Below, in pieces: positions 26,688 to 34,588 of a DNA stretch of 64,000 bases. Made by a program: the position numbers and the translations under genes. The notes below the pieces were generated by a model. That model worked only from the letters and a program-made list of their open reading frames with translations. It did not search any database and was not told the DNA's origin. How positions within the stretch are numbered: the first letter of the stretch is position 1; every line of letters starts with the position of its first letter. The DNA is taken from the NCBI GenBank assembly GCA_016721875.1, contig JADKHG010000007.1:70442-134441 (forward strand), in the 5' to 3' direction. The stretch comes from Sphingomonadales bacterium (GTDB lineage: Bacteria > Pseudomonadota > Alphaproteobacteria > Sphingomonadales > Sphingomonadaceae).

Positions 26688-27151
26688 ATGCCCCATCTAG
26701 CATTCCGAGGTCTAAACAAATGGCACATCGTAAACCGAGATTCGCTCCAATCGCAGCAATGCTGTTAGTCGGAGCCTGCAATTCACAAACGAGCAAGACT
26801 GATCCCGAGACTTCAAATGCGCTGTGTCCTGACCTTACCCAAGTTGGAAAGGGCACCAAAGCATATGAAGAGGCAAGTAGATGCGTCCGTGTAATGGCGG
26901 CACGTTATTCCACATCTGGCCAAAGCCCTAACGACGTTGCGACTGCGGCAATTGAGTTTTGTCGCGACTCGAAAATTTCACTAATCGCGCCGGAAGTAAC
27001 TGACTTGGTAAGGCGTGATGTGCTTACCAAAACCTTGGAGGGCCAATTTCGCGATAAAGCAATCCGCACGGTAGTCGAAATGCGCACAGGCGATTGCGTG
27101 CATAAGGCGGGACTTTTTGACGGCGTTATAAATCCGATCGATAAGCCCTAG
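26684..27151 (+). CDS. Putative lipoprotein of unknown function in the tRNA-Ser element
   Basis: Up to 155 residues. A lipoprotein signal AAMLLVGACNSQTSK is visible; the M of MAHRKPRFAPIAAMLL at 26720 is the more likely start than 26684. The mature part has cysteines in NALCPDL, ASRCVRV, EFCRDSK and GDCVHKA, perhaps forming two disulfides. Base composition is more AT-rich than the integrase. I do not recognise the family. It follows the integrase with no gap and may be cargo. Confidence 0.55.
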   Translation: MNAPSSIPRSKQMAHRKPRFAPIAAMLLVGACNSQTSKTDPETSNALCPDLTQVGKGTKAYEEASRCVRVMAARYSTSGQSPNDVATAAIEFCRDSKISLIAPEVTDLVRRDVLTKTLEGQFRDKAIRTVVEMRTGDCVHKAGLFDGVINPIDKP

Positions 27152-27231
27152 CGGGGATAGGACGGCCATCCGACAAGCGCGCTTCCCACGTGCTTCCCCG
27201 CCACCAATTTGGGAACCGCTCGGGAGGCGGC

Positions 27232-27882
27232 ATGGCTTGGGATGAAAACAATTTCGATGACCGCTTGTCCAATCTCAAGAAAACTTGGGAAACCGGCAAA
27301 AGGATCGGTCTGCCAACCTCCGAGGCCGAAAAGGTTTGGGGACTGCTGTCCCTTGAGTTGGAGTTTTCAGGGAAGCCGCTGGCGGAACTTGAATCCGTTG
27401 CGTGGTTTGCTCTCCAATGGATGGAAACCAAGAATCCGCACTACATCGACGCTGCATTCCTCGCTTGTCGCAATGCCGGGATTGGTCCGCCGCCGACGCT
27501 GCTGGACCTCATGGCAGAGGTGGCAACAATCCGGTTTTCCGGCCTTGAGCGCGGCGGCACCGGCAAGCGCATTCAGGGAGATAGCATTCATGCAGAGGCG
27601 TTGCGCATCGTCTGCTGTCTGCACCTCGCCGGGGCGTCAGTCGAAAAGGCTGCAAGCAAGGCAGCGCGCTACATTGCTGATCAGGGGCTAGGAAAAGCCT
27701 ATAAGGCCAGCACTTTAGAGCGCGATTACAGCACTGAGTTCCGGCGCGGCAGTCCGTCATTGGAAAGCATTATGCGGGAGGCCTTGAGCCGAGCGCCAAT
27801 AGAAAACTGCCAAACTTGGCCGCGACTTGCCTCCGATCTCCCTGAAGCCGACGACGATCTGAAAGGGAACCGCCGCGACTAA
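27232..27882 (+). CDS. Hypothetical protein, tRNA-Ser element
   Basis: 216 residues from ATG 27232, with ribosome site GGGAGGCGG. Soluble, mostly helical: TSEAEKVWGLLSLELEF, LESVAWFALQWMETKNPHYIDAAFLACRNAG, DSIHAEALRIVCCLHLAGASVEKAASKAARYIADQ, then AYKASTLERDYSTEFRRG. The last segment looks like a helix-turn-helix that could bind DNA. No known domain recognised. It precedes an AlpA-like gene by 109 bp and may be part of the control region of the element (inference). Confidence 0.6.
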   Translation: MAWDENNFDDRLSNLKKTWETGKRIGLPTSEAEKVWGLLSLELEFSGKPLAELESVAWFALQWMETKNPHYIDAAFLACRNAGIGPPPTLLDLMAEVATIRFSGLERGGTGKRIQGDSIHAEALRIVCCLHLAGASVEKAASKAARYIADQGLGKAYKASTLERDYSTEFRRGSPSLESIMREALSRAPIENCQTWPRLASDLPEADDDLKGNRRD

Positions 27883-27991
27883 GGGGAGAAAATTTCTGGC
27901 AATCACTCCCCTTACGTCGAAGACGCTGCCCGATACCTGACCGTCCCATGAAGTCCGAACATCATCGTTTGGACCTAATGGGACAACTCCA

Positions 27992-28186
27992 ATGCAATCC
28001 ATCAAGCACGATTCTGCGAAAATTGCCTATAGCATCAAGGAAGCCTGCCAAGCGTCAAGCTTGGGCAGGACCACTATCTACAAAATGCTGGCTGACCCTA
28101 CCTGTCCGCTGAAAGCTGTGCGCATCGGTGGCCGGGTCGTCATTCCCGCCAGATGCCTGAACGCTCTGATCGCTGGGGAGGCATAA
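27992..28186 (+). CDS. AlpA/excisionase-like helix-turn-helix protein
   Basis: 64 residues with the MerR-like DNA-binding pattern YSIKEACQASSLGRTTIYKML, then PLKAVRIGGRVVIPARCLNALI. This is the layout of small AlpA or HTH_17 proteins that regulate integrase expression and direct excision in P4-like elements. It follows a possible promoter region and starts a run of short same-strand genes leading to the Toprim and ATPase genes. Confidence 0.8.
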   Translation: MQSIKHDSAKIAYSIKEACQASSLGRTTIYKMLADPTCPLKAVRIGGRVVIPARCLNALIAGEA

Positions 28187-28191
28187 GCGCC

Positions 28192-28377
28192 ATGCCCCAT
28201 AATAGCGAAACCCCGCACGATGGCGGGGCGTCGCGGAATAGCTTGGACCGCTGCTTCCGTGACTGCCTTAGCCCAATCGCACTGCAATCTCAATTCCTGA
28301 TCGCCGCGCATCATATCCGCCCCGAAATGGCGGCAATGATGGCTGCGCTGGCATTCGGATGGCTGCACCATGGTTAA
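28192..28377 (+). CDS. Small hypothetical protein, tRNA-Ser element
   Basis: 61 residues from ATG 28192. Contains RNSLDRCFRDCLSPIALQSQFLIAAHHIRPEMAAMMAALAFGWLHHG. It is packed tightly in the same-strand run (5 bp after the AlpA-like gene; it overlaps the next start), which supports coding. Similar short proteins with an HHIRPEMAAMMA-like stretch occur in alphaproteobacterial islands, to my recollection. Function unknown. Confidence 0.55.
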   Translation: MPHNSETPHDGGASRNSLDRCFRDCLSPIALQSQFLIAAHHIRPEMAAMMAALAFGWLHHG

Positions 28378-28570
28378 GCCCTTCACTGATCCCCGCGCCG
28401 CTGCCCGCGCTTTGCTGGCCGTGGAATCGCTGTCCGAAAAGGAAGGGCAATTCTGTGGTGGCCTTGTCTATCGCTCTGCCCCGCTCAGCGACAAACAGGC
28501 GAACTGGCTTAGCATCCTGCTGGCCCGCCATGCTTTGCCCCCTCTGGCCGATGGTGGCGCACATGACTGA
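28370..28570 (+). CDS. Small hypothetical protein, tRNA-Ser element
   Basis: 66 residues: MVKPFTDPRAAARALLAVESLSEKEGQFCGGLVYRSAPLSDKQANWLSILLARHALPPLAD. The SEKEGQFCGGL..PLSDKQANWL pattern is typical of small proteins accompanying Toprim/primase genes in mobile elements. Overlaps neighbours by 8 bp on each side, so translationally coupled. Function unknown. Confidence 0.6.
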   Translation: MVKPFTDPRAAARALLAVESLSEKEGQFCGGLVYRSAPLSDKQANWLSILLARHALPPLADGGAHD

Positions 28571-28874
28571 TCATTACCCCGATACACCCGGCAGCAAAGG
28601 CACCGATGGCACTTCGCAGGATGCTGCCGACGCCATAGCCCCGATTGCCTGCCACCTTCGCCTCATGGCATTGCTGGCTCTGTCGCATCTGGGCGAAGCG
28701 ACTGCACTTGAAGTGGTGGCGGCAACCGGCCTGACACGCGAATCCATACAGCCCCGCCTGTCAGAATTGCGGGGCATGGGGCTGGTGGAAGCGACCGGCG
28801 CGCGGCGACGCAATCCATCGGGCAAAAGCGCGGCGGTGTTGCGGCTGGCTGATAAGGGGAGGCCTTCGATATGA
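28563..28874 (+). CDS. Winged-helix DNA-binding protein, tRNA-Ser element
   Basis: 103 residues from ATG 28563. After a polar start comes a MarR-like winged helix: RLMALLALSHLGEATALEVVAATGLTRESIQPRLSELRGMGLVEATG with a basic wing ARRRNPSGKSAAVLRL. The gene overlaps the start of the Toprim gene (ATGA). It may control the element's replication genes or act with the primase at an origin (inference). Confidence 0.65.
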   Translation: MTDHYPDTPGSKGTDGTSQDAADAIAPIACHLRLMALLALSHLGEATALEVVAATGLTRESIQPRLSELRGMGLVEATGARRRNPSGKSAAVLRLADKGRPSI

Positions 28875-29814
28875 GCGACGCCATCCCCTCTTTCATCGCT
28901 GCAATGGTTTCGGCGGGCGTCATCCCTGCCGAGGCCATCGCTCCCAAGCTGGCATCTGGCGAACTGCTGCGCTTCCGTGCCGAGGGCGACAAGCCGGGCC
29001 GCAAGAACGGTTGGGCCATCCTGCATCTGGACGGCATCCCGACCGGCGCATTTGGCCATTACCGGCTTGGCGTTCGCTCAGGCTGGCGCTCTGGTGCTGT
29101 CCGGTCGCTGTCCTATGCCGAACAACAGGACATCGCCCGCCGCATTGCCGAGGCCGAGGCGAAGCGCCGCGCGGATATGGAAGCCGCTGCCGGTGCGGCG
29201 AAGTCAGATTGGCAGGCGTCCAGCCGCGATGCAGGCGCACACGCCTATCTGATCCGCAAAGGGCTTGGCTGTTTCGGCGTTCGCGAGTTGGGCGCTGATC
29301 TGCTGGTGCCGATGGTCGACCAAGAATACCGCCTGTGGAACGTTCAGCGCATCGCCCCGATGGCTTCAAACGGTTCGCCAAGGGCGGGCGGACTGCTGGC
29401 CTGTTTTGGCCGCATGGCGTTTACTGCCTTGATGGCAGACCCGCCACTGGCCCGCTCGTAATCGGCGAAGGTTATGCGACCATGGCTGCGATCCATGAGG
29501 CGACGGGTTACGGCGTCGCCGCTGCGCTGTCGGCAAAGAACCTGCTGTCTGTGGCTCTGGCGATGCGCCGCGCGTTTCCAGACCGCGAAATTATCCTTGC
29601 CGCCGATCATGACGAGCATCTGCCCCGCAACATTGGCATGGATTCCGCCAAGGAAGCCGCTCAGCGCGTTTCTGGAGTTGTGGCCGTTCCTGTCGCGGCT
29701 GGGGCCGAACGCGACTCAGCGGGGCTAGGAATCGACTTTGCCGATATTCCCCGCGCCGATGCTGCCGCGCTGATCGAACAGGCCCGCGCTGGCAAGGCGG
29801 TGGCCCATGGGTAA
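28871..29814 (+). CDS. Toprim-domain primase-like protein (frameshifted near 29354)
   Basis: About 314 residues when joined. The first part (MSDAIPSFIAAMVSAGVIPAEAI to YRLWNVQRIAP) has the DUF-type N-terminus of plasmid/phage primases, including DWQASSRDAGAHAYLIRKGL. The second has the Toprim core GPLVIGEGYATMAAIHEATG with the catalytic E, then FPDREIILAADHDEH with DxD. The frame is restored by one extra C in the CCCC run near 29352-29355, giving RIAPDGFKRFAKGGRTAGLF. It overlaps the ATPase gene by 8 bp; together they resemble the primase-helicase module of P4-like satellites or small plasmids. Confidence 0.78.
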
Positions 29815-31060
29815 CGCCATCATGGATTTTGCCGCAATCGATCCGAACGAAGCCGAGGCGCGGATTGCTCTGGGCCACCCCATAGAGGCGACGCCGTATG
29901 TCTGGCGCGATCCGACTACGTTGCCGCTTCGCCCATGGGTCTATGGCCGGTGGTTTTTGCGCGGCACTGTGGCTTGTGTGGTGGCACCCGGCGGCGCTGG
30001 TAAATCGACCATGCTGGCAGGCACGGCGCTGGCGCTGGTGGTGGGGCAACCGATCCTTGGCAAGCATGTCTGGGGCGGTGCCAAGCGCGTTTGGCTCTGG
30101 AATCTGGAGGATGATCTGGATGAAATGTCCCGGTCTATTCAGGCGGCGGCGCTGCACCATGACATTGACCGCGCCGATTTGGAGGGCCGCTTGTTTGTCG
30201 ATAGCGGCATGGAGGGCGCTGGCCTTTGCACCGCGACCGAGGAGGCCGGGCAATTTCGCCTGCTATCGCCGGTCTTTGATGCTCTGATTGCGGAACTGTT
30301 GCGGCGGGGAATTGACGTGCTGGTGGTCGATCCGTTCGTGTCCAGCCATGAAGTTGACGAGAACGCAAACAGCAAAATCGACAAGATTGCGAAGGCCTGG
30401 GGGCGTGTTGCCAAGGCGGCAAACTGCTGCATTGTGCTGGTGCATCATACCAGCAAGGCCGGGGCTGGCGAGGTGACTGCCCTGTCATCGCGCGGCGCGG
30501 TGGCGCTGATCAATGCGGCCCGGTCAACGCTGGTAATCAACCGCATGAGTGATGATGAAGCCGGGCGGCTGGGCATCCCCGATCAGGAGCGCCGCCGCTA
30601 TATCAGCGTATCGGACGACAAGCATAACCGCGCCCCAGCCGAAAAGGCTGACTGGTATCAATTGGCCAGTGTCGATCTGGGCAACGGTGATGACGGCGCA
30701 CCCAGCGATAACATGGCGGTGGCAACCCCGTGGAAGCTGCCGGACCCCTTCGACAATGTGACCGTGCATCACCTTGTCGCGGTCCAGAACGCTATCAGCG
30801 CGGGCCAGTGGCGGGAGAGTGCGCAATCGCCCGATTGGGCAGGCAAGGCCGTGGCGGACGTGCTGGCGCTGAATATCGAAAACAAGCCCGACAAGGCGCG
30901 CATTCAATCGCTGTTGCGCGAGTGGATCAGCAACCGGGCGCTTGTCGTGGTGGAACGTGACGACAAGAAGCGGGAACCTCGCAAATGGATCGAAGTGGGC
31001 GAACGGGCAGACCTTGCCCCACCCGCGCAAGGTGGGGCGCGGCAGAGTGGGGCAGGTTAG
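29807..31060 (+). CDS. RepA-like AAA ATPase/helicase
   Basis: 417 residues. RecA-type ATPase with Walker A VVAPGGAGKSTMLAG near residue 60, then VWLWNLEDDLDEMSRSIQAAA, and Walker B GIDVLVVDPFVSSHEVDENANSKID near 170, followed by CCIVLVHHTSKAGAG. This is the AAA_25/RepA class of hexameric helicases used for plasmid and satellite replication. The C-terminal third contains a winged-helix-like segment (ARIQSLLREWISNRALVVVERDDKKREPRKWIEVG). It forms a module with the preceding Toprim gene. There are no capsid or conjugation genes nearby. Confidence 0.82.
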   Translation: MGNAIMDFAAIDPNEAEARIALGHPIEATPYVWRDPTTLPLRPWVYGRWFLRGTVACVVAPGGAGKSTMLAGTALALVVGQPILGKHVWGGAKRVWLWNLEDDLDEMSRSIQAAALHHDIDRADLEGRLFVDSGMEGAGLCTATEEAGQFRLLSPVFDALIAELLRRGIDVLVVDPFVSSHEVDENANSKIDKIAKAWGRVAKAANCCIVLVHHTSKAGAGEVTALSSRGAVALINAARSTLVINRMSDDEAGRLGIPDQERRRYISVSDDKHNRAPAEKADWYQLASVDLGNGDDGAPSDNMAVATPWKLPDPFDNVTVHHLVAVQNAISAGQWRESAQSPDWAGKAVADVLALNIENKPDKARIQSLLREWISNRALVVVERDDKKREPRKWIEVGERADLAPPAQGGARQSGAG

Positions 31061-31159
31061 GCGCGCGATCTGCCCCACCACCACCCCCACTATTAGTGGG
31101 GTGGTGGGGTGGGGCAACGTACCGGGTAAGTTTTCAGGTGGGGCAAATAAGGTGCGGAT

Positions 31160-31845
31160 ATGACAGCAAGGAAGATCACAACCAAGGCGGGAAAGTCAGT
31201 GGCGGTTGCTGCGACGGCGAGAGGTGACGATCAACGCGATAGATTCGCTGAAGACATGCTTGAGCCGGGAATCCGACATGGTATCCTCGCATCTAAACTC
31301 ACCGCGTCTATCCTAAATGGCACCGCCAAGGACGAGCGGCCCGACATGGGCAATTTCCTTGTCGGCCTGCTTCGCGAAACGAAAAAGGCGGAAAAGGGCG
31401 ACCTGTCGATTGCCAGCCGGTTGCTGGTTGCTCAGGCCATTTCCCTTGATGGCATCTTCACCGAAATGGCGCGGCGTGCTTCCTACAATATGCGCGAGTA
31501 TCCCCAAGCCATGGAGATATTCATGCGGCTGGCGCTCAAGGCGCAGACAGGAGCCGCGCAACGCTGGCGGAACTGGCGAAGCTCCACCAGCCGCGCGAGC
31601 AAACCGTGCGGCATGGGCACGTGAACGAGGGCGGGCAGGCCGTGATTGCCGATCAATTCCACCACCATACGGGGGGCCAAGGAAATGGAACTTCAACCGA
31701 ACAACCCCATGCACAAAGCTCATGCGGCCCCGCGTTGCCATGCTCGGACCCGCTCAGGGAAGGCGTGCCAGTCGCCTGCGATCAAAGGCGCGAAACGGTG
31801 CAGAATGCACGGGGGCAAGGGAAGCGGGGCACCTCAAGGCAATAG
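31160..31845 (+). CDS. Mobile-element protein with HVNEGGQAVIAD motif (frameshifted near 31550)
   Basis: About 228 residues when joined. The first part runs to MRLALKAQTG; the frame then changes (one extra base) to SRATLAELAKLHQPREQTVRHGHVNEGGQAVIADQFHHHTGG and on to RGQGKRGTSRQ, ending at 31845. The signature HVNEGGQAVIADQFHHHTGG is one I associate with prophage and island proteins in alphaproteobacteria; its function is unknown to me. The last 160 bases overlap, in another frame, the start of the HGG-type gene at 31685. Confidence 0.65.
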
Positions 31846-31915
31846 CAACGCTTGGAAGCACGGCGCACGATCTGGTGGTGCACATAGCATTGCGACACTT
31901 CTCAGAGAGGTCTGA
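31685..31915 (+). CDS. Small HGG-type protein overlapping the previous gene in another frame
   Basis: 76 residues from ATG 31685: HAAPRCHARTRSGKACQSPAIKGAKRCRMHGGKGSGAPQGNSNAWKHG. The CxxxTRxGxxCxxPxxxGxxRCxxHGGxxxGxPxGNxNxxxHG pattern is a widespread small zinc-finger-like protein of prophages and islands. It shares 161 bases with the preceding gene, translated in a different frame, and the motif on one side and a conserved-looking Q/H-rich tail on the other suggest both are real. Function unknown. Confidence 0.75.
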   Translation: MELQPNNPMHKAHAAPRCHARTRSGKACQSPAIKGAKRCRMHGGKGSGAPQGNSNAWKHGARSGGAHSIATLLREV

Positions 31916-31945
31916 AGGAACGTCAGAGACGGACTGGCCCTGTCC

Positions 31946-32434
31946 TTAGTTGCCCTTCTCGCGCGCAATGGCGTCCTGTGTTTTTGCAAGATGATCCATA
32001 TCATCAAAGATGACGTCCGTTGCGCTCGCGCCGCCACAAGCCACCCGGTGCATGTCGATATAATATGATCCCGGCGGGCTGGGCATCCAGCTTTCTTGGA
32101 AGGGGCCATGGTCAATTGAGCCACCGCTCGAATCGAAGGCGAAAGCATATAGCCTGCGTGTTTCCTTGGTGGAGCATCTGACCTCATATTGGGTCTTGAT
32201 GATTTTGGCGGCCCTTCCCTTGATGGTTATGGATGGCGTTTCATATCTTTCGATCTGCCATACCTTGACCGTGCCGAGGCCGGATTCCTGCTTTTCGCCC
32301 AAGTCGATTGCGACGACCGAGTTGGGATCGCTCGCGACGAGAACCAATGGGTCTGCATAAGCTGGCTGTGCATAAACCGTGATGGCTAATGCCGATGCTA
32401 ACGACACAGCGAGCTGTTGACCGCTCAATCTCAT
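31946..32434 (-). CDS. Putative exported surface-adhesin E-like protein
   Basis: 162 residues from the ATG at 32434. Signal peptide LAVSLASALAITVYAQPAYA. The mature part WQIERYETPSITIKGR, YEVRCSTKETRRLYAFAFDSSG and MHRVACGG resembles the protein-E-like domain found in many small exported proteins, with two conserved cysteines. It is transcribed toward the rest of the element, unlike its neighbours, and lies between the HGG gene and the intact tRNA-Ser, so it is probably cargo of the element. Adhesion is the family name, not shown here. Confidence 0.6.
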   Translation of the reverse strand: MRLSGQQLAVSLASALAITVYAQPAYADPLVLVASDPNSVVAIDLGEKQESGLGTVKVWQIERYETPSITIKGRAAKIIKTQYEVRCSTKETRRLYAFAFDSSGGSIDHGPFQESWMPSPPGSYYIDMHRVACGGASATDVIFDDMDHLAKTQDAIAREKGN

Positions 32435-32910
32435 GGTAATTCGTCCTCGCCAAATGCCCGTGACAACGGTGCTTAGCATGGACCTCGCCAGATAGCACAA
32501 GTCGCTCGCAAGTCATATCGCAGCGCCGCTCTGTCCGCTGGGAATGGCGGTTTTCTAGGCTTCCGCTGCCCAATGACTTGGGAATGACCTACTTACCGGC
32601 AACCAATTCAAAGTGATTGAGAAGTGACCATTGCCCGAGAGGCGCACAAATCCGCCATTTTCAGCCGCGATTTGTCGCGTACGGTGTGTAGGCATTTACT
32701 CACCCATGCGGACCGGAAACGCGGCCCGAATTGGACTGCGGGGCCTGCATTGCCAGTCACCCGGAATTGGCCACCGGCTGGCGCGCATCATCCCTGCCAT
32801 GGAAGCCGATTAGTCCCGTGGCGTCCGGCGTCAAGCGTGTGTTCTATCGGGGAGCGGTTATGGGAACCAATGGCCATACTTGAATTTTAATAAGCAAATT
32901 CAATGGCCGC
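32435..32910. other. Gene-free right end of the tRNA-Ser element
   Basis: About 475 bases with no credible gene. It contains the 19-bp sequence GGGGAGCGGTTATGGGAAC (32849-32867), a near-copy of the left-end sequence at 25364-25382, 44 bp before the tRNA-Ser gene. Confidence 0.6.
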
Positions 32911-33002
32911 TGGCGGAGACGGAGGGATTCGAACCCTCGGTACCGAATTATCAGTACGACGGTTTAGCAAACCGTTGGTTTCAGCCACTCACCCACGTCT
33001 CC
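32911..33002 (-). tRNA. tRNA-Ser(GCU), attachment gene of the 7.7-kb element
   Basis: The complement of 32911-33002 folds as a class II tRNA: acceptor GGAGACG / CGTCTCC, D-arm with GTGAGTGGCTGAAA, anticodon arm GGTTTGCTAAACC with anticodon GCT (serine AGC/AGU codons), a long variable arm, T-arm GAGGGTTCGAATCCCTC, discriminator G and encoded CCA. Its 3' end faces the element, the usual target of tyrosine integrases, and its last 14 bases recur at 25217-25230. Confidence 0.95.
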
Positions 33003-33172
33003 GGCGCGTTTGGCGTGGGAGGGCCTATAGCTGCGGGTTGCGCAGGCTGCAATGCCTATATTTGACGCATTTTCGACTCGTTTGGGCGCGAAAGCGACTC
33101 GGCTCATCGCCGGTTCATTGTAACATCTTCATGCCCGCCCTTAGCTTTGCAGTGATTTTGGGAGTGAGTGCG

Positions 33173-33913
33173 ATGATGCAGTTTTTTGTGAAACGGGTGA
33201 ATGCGTGGGTTTTGCCTTTGCTGGCCGCAATTTTGGCGGTCGCTTCACCGGTTAACGCGCAAATTACACAGGTCGATCCCAACAGTGCGATAGACGCCGA
33301 TCTCGGCACGCCGCCCCCGGTTGAAACCCCGCCAGCGGACGCTGTTCCTGCTGATCCCACTGTGGCAACCGAGGATGTTGTCGTAGATGGTGCAACAACC
33401 CCGACTACGCCGCCTACAGCCACTGGCGAAGCCACCTATCAGGAAGATGACCTGATCGGTGCGGCCGAAGGCGTGTTTGGCAAAGGCGCACAGGGGCTGG
33501 GTAAGCTGATGGAGGACATCCTCAAGAAGCAGGGTCGCCCCAATGGCTATATTGTCGGGCGCGAAGGCGGTGGCGCTTTGGTCGTTGGCCTGCGCTATGG
33601 CTCGGGTACGCTACATCACAAGGTAGAGGGTGAAAAGCCTGTCTATTGGACCGGGCCATCCATCGGTTTTGACGCAGGCGCCAATGCGGGCAGCACCTTT
33701 GTGCTGGTTTATAATCTCTACGACAGCGAAGATCTGTATCGCCGCTTCCCCTCGGGCGAGGGCGTTGCCTATCTGGTCGGCGGCTTTAACGCCAGCTATC
33801 TGCGGCGCGGCGACATAGTGCTGATCCCGATCCGCGTCGGTGCCGGGCTTCGGCTTGGCGCCAATGTCGGCTATATGAAATTTTCGAAAAAGCAGCGCTG
33901 GCTGCCATTCTGA
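33173..33913 (+). CDS. eipA: EipA-like envelope integrity protein (DUF1134)
   Basis: 246 residues from ATG 33173, following GGGAGTGAG; ATG 33131 is possible and adds 14 residues. Signal peptide VLPLLAAILAVASPVNAQ, then a P/T/A-rich linker (residues 45-85) and the DUF1134 domain: IGAAEGVFGKGAQGLGKLMEDILKKQGRPNGYIVGREGGGALVVGLRYGSG and KPVYWTGPSIGFDAGANAGSTFVLVYNLYDSEDLYRRF. In Brucella and Caulobacter the family is an essential or conditionally essential periplasmic envelope protein under CtrA control (family knowledge). It follows the tRNA-Ser gene in the opposite direction. Confidence 0.87.
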   Translation: MMQFFVKRVNAWVLPLLAAILAVASPVNAQITQVDPNSAIDADLGTPPPVETPPADAVPADPTVATEDVVVDGATTPTTPPTATGEATYQEDDLIGAAEGVFGKGAQGLGKLMEDILKKQGRPNGYIVGREGGGALVVGLRYGSGTLHHKVEGEKPVYWTGPSIGFDAGANAGSTFVLVYNLYDSEDLYRRFPSGEGVAYLVGGFNASYLRRGDIVLIPIRVGAGLRLGANVGYMKFSKKQRWLPF

Positions 33914-33939
33914 TTTGCCCCGGGTCGCAACGGCGGCAG

Positions 33940-33971
33940 TAAAAAAGGGCGTCCTTCGGGGCGCCCTTTTT
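33940..33971. terminator. Bidirectional terminator between eipA and ribE
   Basis: A6 GGGCG (33940-33950), a loop containing TCCTTCGGGG, then CGCCC T6 (33961-33971). The stem is GC-rich and flanked by A and T runs, so it works on both strands and serves the convergent eipA and ribE genes. Confidence 0.9.
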
Positions 33972-33973
33972 TG

Positions 33974-34588
33974 TTATCCCCGCACTTCTTCCATCCGCTT
34001 CAGATAGCGCGCCAGAACGTCGATCTCCAGATTGACTGCGCGGCCCTCGACCAGTTCGGCGAGGGTGGTGACGTCCCATGTGTGCGGGATGATGTTGAGC
34101 GTGAAGCGGGTGCCATCGGCGCCGTCGGTCACGCTGTTGACGGTCAGCGACACGCCATCGACGGTGATCGAACCTTTGGCAGCGACAAAGGGTGCAATGT
34201 CGCGCGAAACCTTGACCGTGACCAGATGCGAATCGCCAATGGGGGTTACAGAGATGACTGCGCCAATGCCGTCAACATGGCCAGTGACGATATGCCCGCC
34301 CAGTTCATCGCCGACCTTCAATGCGCGCTCCAGATTGAGCCGACGGCCTTCGCTCCATTGCCCTTGCGCGGTACAGCTTTGCGTTTCGCCCGAGACATCG
34401 ACCGCGAACCAGTTGCCGCCAGTATCGCGGCCTTTGTCAATCACGGTCAGGCAAACGCCCGAACAGGCAATTGATGCACCAATGTCGATGGTTTCGGGAT
34501 CATAACTGCACTCCACCACCACGCGCAGGTCGCCGCGATGCTCTATGCTGCGGATGGTGCCGATATCGGTGACTATGCCTGTGAACAT
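33974..34588 (-). CDS. ribE: Riboflavin synthase, alpha chain
   Basis: 204 residues from the ATG at 34588. Two lumazine-binding repeats: MFTGIVTDIGTIRSIEH to FAVDVSGETQSCT, and VGDELGGHIVTGHVDGIGAVISV to LAELVEGRAVNLEIDVLARYLKR. GASIACSGVCLTV and KGSITVDGVSLTVN are the substrate-binding motifs. It dismutates two 6,7-dimethyl-8-ribityllumazine to riboflavin. The protein starts with MFTGIV as nearly all members do. It lies after ribD on the same strand; the two reading frames overlap by 16 bp. Confidence 0.95.
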   Translation of the reverse strand: MFTGIVTDIGTIRSIEHRGDLRVVVECSYDPETIDIGASIACSGVCLTVIDKGRDTGGNWFAVDVSGETQSCTAQGQWSEGRRLNLERALKVGDELGGHIVTGHVDGIGAVISVTPIGDSHLVTVKVSRDIAPFVAAKGSITVDGVSLTVNSVTDGADGTRFTLNIIPHTWDVTTLAELVEGRAVNLEIDVLARYLKRMEEVRG

